Origin: Neostapfia colusana
Lineage: Eukaryota > Streptophyta > Magnoliopsida > Poales > Poaceae
NCBI GenBank assembly: GCA_030760725.1
Contig: JASWHV010000005.1
Location: 31,319,241 to 31,383,240, forward strand
Direction: 5' to 3'
DNA: 64,000 bases
Numbering within the stretch: the first letter of the stretch is position 1; the number at the start of each line of letters is the position of its first letter. Under the pieces are notes generated by a model, which saw nothing but the letters and a program-made list of their open reading frames with translations, did not search any database and was not told the origin of the DNA. Below, piece after piece: positions 1-8,865 of the stretch. A program made the position numbers and the translations under genes.

Positions 1-240
1 CCGCACGAACAGTAACCTGCTCTGTAGGAACTGGAGTAGGAGACACAAAGTGAATCCTCCTTGTCCGCCGCCTCTGCTTTGGGACTATGTCTGGCGACCT
101 GGAAGGCTAGTCACCACTGGAGCCCGAAGGCTCTACGCTAGGCGGCTCCACAAATGGTGCCTCCGCACCAGCCATAGGCGACCCCGAAGGCTATAGCGGC
201 GCCCTAGCCTCTGACTCGGATGACTCTGAGTTAGACCGCA
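1..240 (-). pseudogene. possible decayed coding fragment, unknown
   Basis: Read on the minus strand, one frame gives a coherent Ser/Glu/Pro-rich peptide followed by a basic stretch (KQRRRTRR) and a Pro/Thr-rich end. It is interrupted by two TAG codons. Low-complexity acidic and basic segments of this kind occur in transposon proteins and in host nuclear proteins, and I do not recognise the family. It runs off the left edge of the window. The only support is that the frame stays open apart from the two stops, so it may be non-coding. Confidence 0.25.
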
Positions 241-1334
241 AAATTGAAGGATTGATAAGAAAAATTAATTGGTCAGTGATATATAAGATAATGTATTTCA
301 CAATGGCACCACACTTTATTGATCGTCGACAACGAAAATGCTCAATCTACAAAAGCATTTGTTTTTGTGAACCATTCATCTGAGTGACCACCTTTCTTGT
401 TCCAACCAGTATACATCCAACTAGAATAGGGGTGATCGTCAACGCGCGGGGTCGTGGGTGCTCGAGGCCGGTCGGTTGCCGTCTGCGAGCGGCAGTAGGC
501 GAGGGCGGTTGGGCGGCGGCGGGCTGTGGCGGCGCCGGTCTTAGTGCAAGTGACACGTGCCGGTTCCAATGAGTGCTTGGCGTCCTCACTGGCATTGTTC
601 GCCTCCGTGCCTGCCTCGACTGTTGTCCTACTAATTATTGTCTTGCTACCGTCCTAAATAACATAGTATACATGCTCTCATGATGGTGTATATAGCTAAT
701 TAACCGTCGTGAAGCAAATAATTAACAATCACTTTTTTGATAAATCACTTAATCAAATAAACTAATGCAATTATTTAATTAATCAAATATTTGTACAATT
801 TAATCTATATTTCTAACTAATTCTTGTACATTATGTAACAATATAGGTAATTTAATAATAAACTGAATACTAATCTAACTACATTTTCATATTCAATAAA
901 TAAGTAAACCAACAACTAAAGGAACACCTAAACAAAAAATTAACAATAATACTAATAAAAACTAAATTAACTATATTGTAACTCTAATTATCAACTAAAT
1001 TAAGATAGTAAAAACGCTTAACATCTAAATTAGTAACTAAACTAGCTAAACTAAGCTAGTTGACAATTTTCAACTAAATTTATACCTACAAACTACTAAT
1101 CAACAAGTTTGTATCTACAATTTTCAACTAATTCCAACAAACAATTTTCAACTAATTTCAACAAGAAAAAAAATTACTTGACGGCGGCGGTGGGGCTGGA
1201 TGCCGCGGGAGCTTGGGGCCGGGGGGCCGACGCAGCTTGGTTCCGGGCTCCAGGGACCGAGGGGGCGCACGGCCGGGGCGGGTTTGGCGGTGCCAGGCCG
1301 GTGCGGGTTTGTCGGCGTCGGGGTCGAGAGGGGG
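241..1334. other. unassigned intergenic DNA, AT-rich core between two GC-rich patches
   Basis: No gene or recognisable repeat is seen. About 660-1165 is strongly AT-rich. It is flanked by GC-rich patches near 430-560 and 1185-1334. Short ORFs here overlap on both strands and have no recognisable domain. The right edge is the clean terminus of element H. Confidence 0.6.
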
Positions 1335-1705
1335 TGTGACGCCCCTATCCCGAGAAGAAAAACCTCTCGGAACCGAGACTGATGCATATGTGTGCCCAGG
1401 ATGTTCATCACACATACACATATAATCCACAAACTGAATTCAGAACATATATAACCACGAATGAATAGATTCAAGTACTTTATTACATCAACCTTTATTG
1501 CAGCGGAAGTCTTATCTTAGCAGCGGAAGTCTTATTCTAGCAGCGGAAGTCTTCTAAACTATAGCAGAAGCAAACTAAGCAGCAGCAGCAGCAGCTCCAT
1601 CTCTACTCCACAGGCAAGGTTGAGGGTAGATTACATGCCTAATACTCCACGTGGTCTTCATAGTACTCCTCTCATGTTGCTGATGATGTATGATAATGCA
1701 AGGGA

Positions 1706-1722
1706 GAGTACATGACGTACTC
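1706..1722 (-). other. conserved LTR hairpin GAGTAC...GTACTC
   Basis: A 6-bp perfect stem with a 5-nt loop, directly downstream (minus strand) of CTTGCT. An equivalent hairpin lies at the same place in every LTR family of this window. In the sister LTR it is at 7081-7099. Confidence 0.6.
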
Positions 1723-3532
1723 AGCAAGTGCGGAAAGTATGACATGTAGCTTACAACAAGGTAGGTATAAAAAGGCTCATTGCATAAAAGCAAAGTTTAT
1801 TTCACAAATCATGATAAAAACAGCAACTAGCTTTAAGTGAATGTAATCCCTCATGTATTTAAACATCAACATACCTCCATCATGATTCACCACTTTTCAT
1901 ATCTCATCCAAACATTTATCTTTCTCAATTTTCACATGCTCATGAATACCATCTCGTATTCACTACCATCTCATCTCATATTCAACCGAGATCAAAACTC
2001 ATTGCCATGACTCAACAGTTATGCAACCAATCTCATTACCCGGACTCAACAGTCCTGAAAACCAAATCCAAAGACCAAGCCATCACCAAACCAATAACCA
2101 AATCAAATACCATCCCAATAACCATCCCATCTAATCATGTGAGTTGTCCAGGCACTTGTTATCGTAAGCACGGCTATCATGATAGTTTTATACCCTGCAG
2201 AGTTTGCACCACTTTACCCACAAGTTTGTGATTTTGTCACCCGTCGGCGACTGCAGAACCTCCATTATACCAGTACACAACCATTGGTGTATGGCCAAGA
2301 GATCACAAAATAGCCTTTACAAAGGGGCTACTAGATGTATGGACTCACTAAGGTTTCACCAGTAGGCTAGAATCTCCAATTCTCCCACCTACGGGCCCCC
2401 TCTTGTGCCATGCAGTTCCCAGGGCAGTCCTCACTCGACTCCCATTCCCCGTGCCTTCCACGGTCCATAACAATCTAGTAACTTACCTAATTAATCAGCT
2501 AAGCCGCACCCATATTTTGCCTTGTGGTGGCACTTTATTCCTGGTATGTGCTCGTATGAACCGGTACTTAGATCTACGGCAAGTAAACCACCATCTCATT
2601 CTACCACATCCACAAACTAAGCTTGCCTAGATCTCCCTCAATTCATGTCCATTATCAACATCAGTTTCTCATTAACATATTCATACGAGTGCAGTTAGCT
2701 AGACACATTCTATTGCTTCCCATATCCCGTAGATTAGGGAAGCAAAAAGCAAAAACGACCATACCCGCCTCATCAACTGTCCCGGCAACAAGGGTGGTTA
2801 ACAAAACTAGTAAACTCCTATGAAAGGGTTTCCCATCAAGTTGACTCAAGCACACACACCTTTTCGCAAACAAAACAGTTTCAGAAACATGGGATCGATA
2901 TGGTCAAGGGGCACTTGCCTTGTTCCTGTGGCTCTTGTTGTTATTGTGTCTCAATGTTCTGGTGCTGTAGTCCTTCGTAGGTAGCTCCCTGAGCTTGTCC
3001 TTCTATTCACGATCACACATATACAAGATTTACATAGATCAATCATCATGCACAAACTTTACTCAAGATGCAATGGTGCATATGCATGCTATTCCTATGG
3101 TGCTGTTTTATTAGATCAGTTTGTACGTGTTCTTGCATGGCTTGCATGGGTTTTGCATGGGTTTTTATGATGAACAAAGGTGTAACGATCAAATGTGGAC
3201 GTGGCGATGATCTTGACTCTAGATCAAACCGATCAACACGTGATCTGTCCTCAAAAAAGCTTCTGTTCGAAGGGATCGAAGAGAACAGATGCAAAGAAAT
3301 CCACGATGATGTCGTAAGGTGGTAACGAAGACCTACCTCACTTCTCCTTGGTCTGGGGGGTCTTCCTCCTAGCAACACAGATCGTCGGGGCTCTCTTCCA
3401 GCGATGGCGAGCTCGTCGGCGCTCTCTGGCGACTGAACTCCGGCGAAGGGGTTTAGCTCGCCGAGTTTGGGGCTAGGACCTCTAAGTTGTTGGCTTTGGA
3501 AAAGATGTTACAATCAAGGGGTGTTTCGGGTT

Positions 3533-3541
3533 CTATTTATA
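3533..3541 (-). promoter_or_regulatory. TATA box of H 3' LTR
   Basis: TATAAATAG on the minus strand, downstream of the U3 repeat array. The same sequence in the same context occurs in the related LTR at 11719-11727. The position fits a Pol II promoter at the U3/R boundary. Confidence 0.7.
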
Positions 3542-3724
3542 ATCGGGAAAAGAAGAGTCCTAATCTGATTGGATTTCAAATAAGAGTCCTATTCAAATAA
3601 TTTTTGAATCTAAACAACTTATCTCCAATCGATTTGGTGTGGTAACCTCGTGGAAATCGTGTCGGTTTCCTCCCGTATCGGGTATGCCCACACGTACATA
3701 AAAAAAAACTGCTTCAGGTCTCGT

Positions 3725-4290
3725 CACCTCCGCGGTGATGAGCTCCGGAGGCTCCACGTGTCAATGTTGGACCTCCCCTCTCTTCGGAGGTGAGCTCCGA
3801 TAGTGCCACGTGTCCTAGCAGCGTCGGACTTCCTTTCTGCTCAGGGATGAGCTCCGAGGTTGACACGTGTCCAACAGTGACGGACCTCCCGGAGATGAGC
3901 TCCGAGGTCGACACGTGTCCATCAGCGTCGGACCTCCCGGAGGTGAGCTCCGAGGTCGACACGTGTCCAACAGTGTCGGACCTCCCGGAGGTGAGCTCTG
4001 GAGGTGACACGTGTCTAGCGGGGCCGGACCTCTCGGAGGTGAGCTCCGAGAGTGACACGTGTCCCGTGCGGCTGGTCCTCTCTTTTCCACAGTGACTAGC
4101 TCCGAAGGCGACACGTGTCCTGCCGGCTGACCTCGCTCCTCCGCAGAGGCTAGCTCCGGGGGCAACACGTGTCCCACAGGGTCGGACCTCGCCCCTTTCA
4201 CAGAGGCAAGCTACGAGCCTGCCACGTAGCCAGTTAGCGGCGGACCTCTCCCCCTTTTGCGGGGATGAGCTCCGAAGGCGCCACATGGCC
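3725..4290 (-). repeat. U3 tandem array of about 50-bp units with G-box cores
   Basis: Roughly eleven degenerate units, each combining a GAGCTCCG-like block, an ACACGTGTC-like block and a GGACCTC-like block. Nine units keep the CACGTG core; two near the PPT-proximal end are mutated. CACGTG (G-box) is the classic target of plant bZIP and bHLH factors. The array lies upstream of the LTR TATA box, where an enhancer would be expected. The 190-aa open frame across it follows from the repeat period and is not a gene. Confidence 0.75.
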
Positions 4291-4450
4291 AGCGGGCCGC
4301 GGGAAATGTCTTCGGCGCTTCTCGGTGAACTAGAATTAGCTCTTTTTAGCTATCTTTTTTATTCCTTCTCTGTTTCAAATTCGTTTAAAATATTTTCTCT
4401 ACATGAATTATGTATGCATACATGATTATGAAATTGAGGGTGTCACAAAT

Positions 4451-4467
4451 CTACCCCCCCCCTTAAG
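4451..4467 (-). other. polypurine tract of element H
   Basis: On the minus strand, CTTAAG followed by a run of nine G and TAG, ending 3 nt before the 3' LTR. This is the usual plus-strand primer. The G run is longer than in E, F, A or B. Confidence 0.85.
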
Positions 4468-4740
4468 TTGAATCTCGCCCTCGAGATCCGATAGAGTATA
4501 GAATAGATGAGGGAATTCTTCCTTCTCGGTTGTTGGTTGGTCTGACTCAAACTAGATACGAGTACCGTGCTCGTTTGTCAACTGCACGCTCCTCTTAGCA
4601 CATTGGATTACTCCGTTGTGCTTGCTTAACCAATCCACTCCGAGTATTATGTCAAGCCCTTGGGAATCCAAGACAATAAGGCTGGCAAGGAAGTCAACCC
4701 CCCTTATTTTAAGGTTTACTTTTGGACATACTATATCCAC
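4468..4740 (-). pseudogene. protease C-terminal part fused to last codons of pol (deletion scar)
   Basis: The segment upstream (about 4552-4740) continues the retropepsin domain (LDIILG.DWLSKHNG region), in a different frame from the gag-PR ORF. At about 4530-4545 it passes directly into the sequence that in E and F encodes the extreme pol C-terminus (FPHLFS.NESRGRDSI). RT, RNase H and integrase are therefore deleted. Both parental sequences have a short AAGG-A-AATT-like stretch at the junction, which fits a microhomology deletion. Confidence 0.75.
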
Positions 4741-6101
4741 ATCTCTCCACCGGGAGAATTAACCAACATAGTATATTTCAATTGTGATATGGGTAGATTA
4801 TACTTGGCAACATACTTGGATGATATGAACGAAGGTGATGCTCCAGAATCAAATAGAATGGTGGCTGGGTTGGAGTTGGCAAGGAATATACCAATTACGA
4901 CGTCCTCAGCCTGTTGCGCTTCCTCAGCAGAAACATGGTTCACGTTACCGTGAGCGTAGTTCAGCTGTCCACGATTTCCTTGATTGGCTCCTCCGTTTGG
5001 CCGTGGGTTCTGCTTGGGCACGTTGCTTGGCTGTCCCGGACCTTTCCTCGGGCACTGACTCGCAAAGTGTCCTGTTTCTCCGCATGCAAAGCATGCCTTG
5101 TTGCCCAAGACAGCATGGACGCTAGGACGGGGGTTTTCAGTATAAGCACCCTTGTTCGGACTGGGTGCAGGAGGCAAAGGCACACGAGGTGCTTGCACGA
5201 CAGGACGTTGCTGTGGTGGTTGGTTAGGGTGAAAAGTGGGAGCGGACGATCCATACTGTGGTGCAGCTGGGGGCATGTAACGGGGACGTACATTGCTCCC
5301 TTGCGGCTGGTACGGCATCTTTCTTTTGCCCTCTTGCTCGATCTCCCGGATCTTGCTCTCAACCACTATAGCTTGGTCAACTAGCTTCTGGAAGCTTGCA
5401 TAATCATTATTGAGGATCTGAACTTGGATCTCATTGTTGAACCCTCTCATGAACAAGTACTGCTTCCGTTGGTCTGAGTTGACATCTTTGGGGGCATACC
5501 TTGACAGCTGCGTGAACTTGTTAAGGTACTCATTCACACTCTTCTTGCCTTGGAGGAGACCTTCAAACTCTTGCCTTTTGAGCATCATGACTCCCACAGG
5601 GACGTAATGAGAGTGGAAACTCTCCTTGAATTCAACCCAAGTGATAGTCTCCAGGTTGTCATGAGCGTTGCAGAGAGCGTCCCACCAGTCAGCGGCTGCT
5701 CCCTTAAGTTGGTGCGATGCGAAGAGAACCTTCTCTCGGTCATTGCACTGAACTATGGCAAGCTTCTTCTCCATGGACTTCAACCAGTCATTGGCCTCAA
5801 TGGGGTCATTAGCATGTGAGAAAGTAGGCGGTCGAGTCCTCATGAACTCTCCCAGCCTGTTGTGAGCCAGCGGTGGTGGCAGGGGTGGTTGCGGTGGTGC
5901 AGGAACGTGGTTATTGTTGTTGGCTTGCAGCTGACACAAAGTTTGGATCATAGTTTGCATAAGCTGGTTCTGCATAGCCATCAACCTTTCAAGGTTGTTT
6001 CCACCAGCCTCGGGGTTGACATTCTCAGGAACTTCGATGTGGTCATCCTCTTGGTTGCCACGGACGTTCCTCCTTTGTCGGCCGGCATTTTCTCTCACCA
6101 T
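4731..6101 (-). CDS. gag: element H Gag plus start of protease, 456 aa
   Basis: Retrotransposon capsid/nucleocapsid polyprotein. An N-terminal MVREN start is followed by an NNLERLMAMQNQLMQ helix, a Pro-rich linker (about 65-80), the gag core (about 85-245, with the FASHQLKGAAADWW and YLNKFTQLSRYAP motifs), a CCHC zinc knuckle at 337-350 (CFACGETGHFASQC), and the retropepsin start with the DSGA-type motif at D418. The ATG follows a leader of several hundred bases and matches the start of E's gag. The frame is open to 4731, where a few lost bases relative to E shift protease out of frame. This is the best-preserved gag of this family here. Particle assembly from it is possible, but its own enzymes are gone. 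Confidence 0.85.
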   Translation of the reverse strand: MVRENAGRQRRNVRGNQEDDHIEVPENVNPEAGGNNLERLMAMQNQLMQTMIQTLCQLQANNNNHVPAPPQPPLPPPLAHNRLGEFMRTRPPTFSHANDPIEANDWLKSMEKKLAIVQCNDREKVLFASHQLKGAAADWWDALCNAHDNLETITWVEFKESFHSHYVPVGVMMLKRQEFEGLLQGKKSVNEYLNKFTQLSRYAPKDVNSDQRKQYLFMRGFNNEIQVQILNNDYASFQKLVDQAIVVESKIREIEQEGKRKMPYQPQGSNVRPRYMPPAAPQYGSSAPTFHPNQPPQQRPVVQAPRVPLPPAPSPNKGAYTENPRPSVHAVLGNKACFACGETGHFASQCPRKGPGQPSNVPKQNPRPNGGANQGNRGQLNYAHGNVNHVSAEEAQQAEDVVIGIFLANSNPATILFDSGASPSFISSKYVAKYNLPISQLKYTMLVNSPGGEMWI

Positions 6102-6342
6102 CTTTGAGAGGGTTAAGTAGAATAGAGGTTAGAAGTTTAAAGTGATCCCTCCCAACTATATGCATCAAGGTGAATGAACTATATATCATCCTATATGAGG
6201 ATGTGAACAAGTGCCGAAACATCTCACATCTCTGTACTATGTGTGGATATGGACAACGCTGAAATGTCCCAAAGTTCACATTAAGCAAACAAGCAGAACA
6301 ATCATCACAAAGTTCAGCACACGACTCCTATTCAAGGCTTAC
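6102..6342 (-). other. element H leader, gag-proximal part
   Basis: Untranslated stretch between the PBS-like repeat array and the gag ATG. No ORF with recognisable content. The equivalent leader of E is 47831-48099. Confidence 0.6.
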
Positions 6343-6718
6343 TCAATGGGGGTCCTATGTGGTTTGGGGTGCTACCAATCTGTGACCAATTTGTGACTAC
6401 CAATCTGTGACTTTGTCCTATGGTCAATGGGGTTCTAATGCCAATCTATGCATTTTACCTAGGCTTGAATCCTATGTTCAGCATGGCTCCTAATACCAAT
6501 CTGCGACTAGGCTTGCGTCCTACAGTCAACCGTGGTTCTGCTACCAATCTGTGATCAATCTAGGCTTGTGACCTACAGTCAACCGTGGTTTCTAAAACTA
6601 ATCTGTGATTTCTATCTAGGCTTGTGATCTGCAGTCAACCGTGGCAGCTTGATAATAATTTGTGACCTATCTAGACGTGTGACCTACGATCAACCGTGGC
6701 TCTGATACCAATCTGTGA
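6343..6718 (-). repeat. tandem array of PBS-like leader units
   Basis: About seven degenerate copies of a unit of about 53 bp. TCAACCGTGG-like blocks start at 6424, 6478, 6527, 6580, 6636 and 6690, with a further partial copy near 6343. Each is followed by CTGATACCAATCTGTGAC-like sequence. The unit closest to the LTR contains the true PBS. Read on the minus strand, each unit resembles the LTR end plus primer-binding site plus about 30 bp of leader. Confidence 0.75.
6698..6710 (-). promoter_or_regulatory. primer-binding site, initiator tRNA-Met type
   Basis: TGGTATCAGAGCC on the minus strand, 3 nt after the LTR end. It is complementary to the 3' end of plant initiator tRNA-Met and marks the start of minus-strand DNA synthesis. 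Confidence 0.9.
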
Positions 6719-8350
6719 CGCCCCTATCCCGAGAAGAAAAACCTCTCGGAACCGAGACTGATGCATATGTGTGCCCAGGATGTTCATCACACATACACAT
6801 ATAATCCACAAACTGAATTCAGAATATATATAACCATGAATGAATAGATTCAAGTACTTTATTACATCAATCTTTATTGCAGCGGAAGTCTTATCTTAGC
6901 AGCGGAAGTCTTATTCTAGCAGTGGAAGTCTTCTAAACTATAGCGGAAGCAAACAAAGCAGCAGCAGCGGCTCCATCTCTACTCCACAGACAAGGTTGAG
7001 GGTAGATTACACGCCTAATACTCCACGTGGTCTTCATAGTACTCGTCTCCTGTTGCTGATGATGTATGATAATGCAAGGGTGAGTACATGACGTACTCAG
7101 CAAGTGCGGAAGTATGATACGTAGGTTACAACAAGGTAGGTATAAAAAGGCTCATTGCATAAAAGCAAAGTTTATTTCACAAATCATGATAAAAACAGCA
7201 ACTAGCTTTAAGTGAATGTAATCCCAAAATGTATTTAAACATCAACATACCTCCATCATGATTCACCACTTTTCATATCTCATCCGAACATTTATCTTTC
7301 TCAACTTTTCACATGCTCATGAATACCATCTCGTATTCACTACCATCTCATCTCATATTCAGTTCCATCTCATAACCGAGATCAAATCTCATTGCCATGA
7401 CTCAATAGTCATGCAACCAATCTCATTACACGGACTCAACAGTCACGAAAACCAAATCCAAAGATCAAACCAATAACCAAACCAAATACCATCCCAATAA
7501 CCATCCCATCTAATCATGTGAGTTGTCCAGGCGCTTGTGACCGTAAGCACGGCTATCATGATAGTTTTATACCCTGCAGAGTTTGCACCACTTTACCCAC
7601 AAGTTTGTGATATCGTCACCCATCGGCGACTGCAGAACCTCCATTATACCAGTACACAACTGTCGGTGTATGGCCAAGAGATCACAAAATAGCCTTTACA
7701 AAGGGGCTACTAGATGTATGGACTCACTAAGGTTTCACCAGAAGGCTAGAATCTCCAATTCTCCCACCTACGGGCCCCCTCTTGTGCGATGCAGTTCGCA
7801 GTGCAGTCCTCACTCAACTCCCATTACCCGCACCTTCCACGGTCCATAACAATCTAGTAACTTACCTAATTAGTCAGCTAAGCCGCACCCATATTTGGCC
7901 TTGTGGTAGCACTGTATTCCTGGCATGTGCTCGCATGAACCGGTCCTTAGATCTACGGCAAGTAAACCACCATCTCATTCTACCACTTCCATGAACCAAG
8001 CTTGCCTAGATCTCCCTCTGATTCATGTCCATTATCAACATCAGTTTCTCATTAACATTATTCATACGAGTGCAGTTAGCTAGACACATTCTATTGTTTC
8101 CCATATGCCGTAGATTAGCGAAGCAAAAAGCAAAAACGACCATACCCGACTCATCAACTGTCCCAGCGACAAGGGTGGTTAACAAAACTAGTAAACTCCT
8201 ATGGAAGGGTTTCCCATCAAGTTGACACAAGCGCACACACCTTTTCACAAACAAAACAGTTTCAGAAACATGGGATCAATATGGTCAAGGGGCACTTGCC
8301 TTATTCCTGTGGCTCTTGTTGTTCTTGTGTCTTGATGTTCTGGTGCTGTA
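6714..8350 (-). repeat. element H 5' LTR, PBS-side part only
   Basis: Matches 1335-2969 with scattered differences. It stops at 8350 exactly where element E begins with an intact TGTGAC end, so it is an insertion break and not a degraded end. The last five bases, CTGTA (8346-8350), are the expected target duplication. The missing part corresponds to 2970-4447 of the sister LTR. Confidence 0.85.
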
Positions 8351-8865
8351 TGTGACACCCTCATTTTCGGGTCCTGCATATATTCATATTTTACATGTAG
8401 AAAACATTAAAAAATTAGCCAAAAAGGGCAAATCCTAGTGTACAGAGAGCACCAAAGACAACTTCCGCGGCTCGTTGGTCAGGTGGCATGTTCGGAGCTC
8501 ATCTCCACAAAGTGGGAGGGGTCCGCCGCTAAACTGGCTACGTGGCAAGCACGAGGCTCATCTCCGCAAAAGGGGGAGAGGTCCGACCCTTTGGACACGT
8601 GTTGCCCCCGGAGCTAGCCTCTGCGGGGAAGCGATGCCAGTTCCGCAGGACACGTGTCACCTTAGGAGCTAGTCACCACGAAAAAGAGAGGACCAGCCAC
8701 GCGGGATACGTGTCGCTCTCGGAGCTCACCTCCGAGAGGTCCGACACTACTAGATACGTGTCACCTCCGGAGCTTATCCCTTGGAGGTCTGTCACTGTTG
8801 GACATGTGTCAACCTCGGAGCTCGTCTCTGAGAAGAGAGGAAGTCTGGCGCTGTTAAGACATGTG
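8351..8865 (+). repeat. element E left LTR, U3 start only
   Basis: Begins TGTGACACCCTC like 10834 and follows that LTR through the G-box repeat region to about 8865 (GACATGTG). It then switches abruptly to RNase H coding sequence. Everything from mid U3 through gag, protease and RT of this unit is deleted. Confidence 0.85.

Larger units (their letters stand above)
1335..4447 (-). repeat. element H 3' LTR, complete (about 3.1 kb)
   Basis: On the minus strand it begins TGTGACACCC directly after a polypurine tract and ends GTCACA, a 6-bp terminal inverted repeat. 1335-2969 matches 6714-8350, the other LTR. Inside are a U3 repeat array (about 3725-4290), a TATA box (3533-3541) and, near the end, three tandem units around CAGCGGAAGTCTT (about 1500-1560). 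The base run before the left end is GGGGG; its partner copy is not in the window. Confidence 0.9.
1335..8350 (-). mobile_element. element H: Ty3/gypsy chromovirus, internally deleted, 5' LTR cut by element E
   Basis: Minus-strand order is: 5' LTR (6714-8350, only the PBS-proximal part present here), PBS, leader with repeats, gag-protease, a short pol scar, polypurine tract, 3' LTR (1335-4447). LTR ends are TGTGAC...GTCACA. RT, RNase H and integrase are missing, so this is an internally deleted copy that would need enzymes from relatives. The remaining part of its 5' LTR should lie beyond the inserted element E, outside this window. Family assignment rests on gag and on the pol of the closely related elements E and F. 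Confidence 0.85.

Noticed and set aside
3714..4286. 190-aa open frame on the minus strand
   Set aside because: It runs through the U3 repeat array; the peptide is the repeat unit translated over and over. Overlapping frames on both strands are equally open. Repeat period, not a gene.
6343..6718. tRNA gene cluster suggested by repeated tRNA-complementary sequence
   Set aside because: Only the 3'-end complement (PBS) is present; there is no cloverleaf, A box or B box. It is a PBS-like repeat array.
6343..6718. CRISPR-like regular spacing
   Set aside because: Units diverge throughout and there are no constant repeats with unique spacers. The context is a plant retrotransposon leader.
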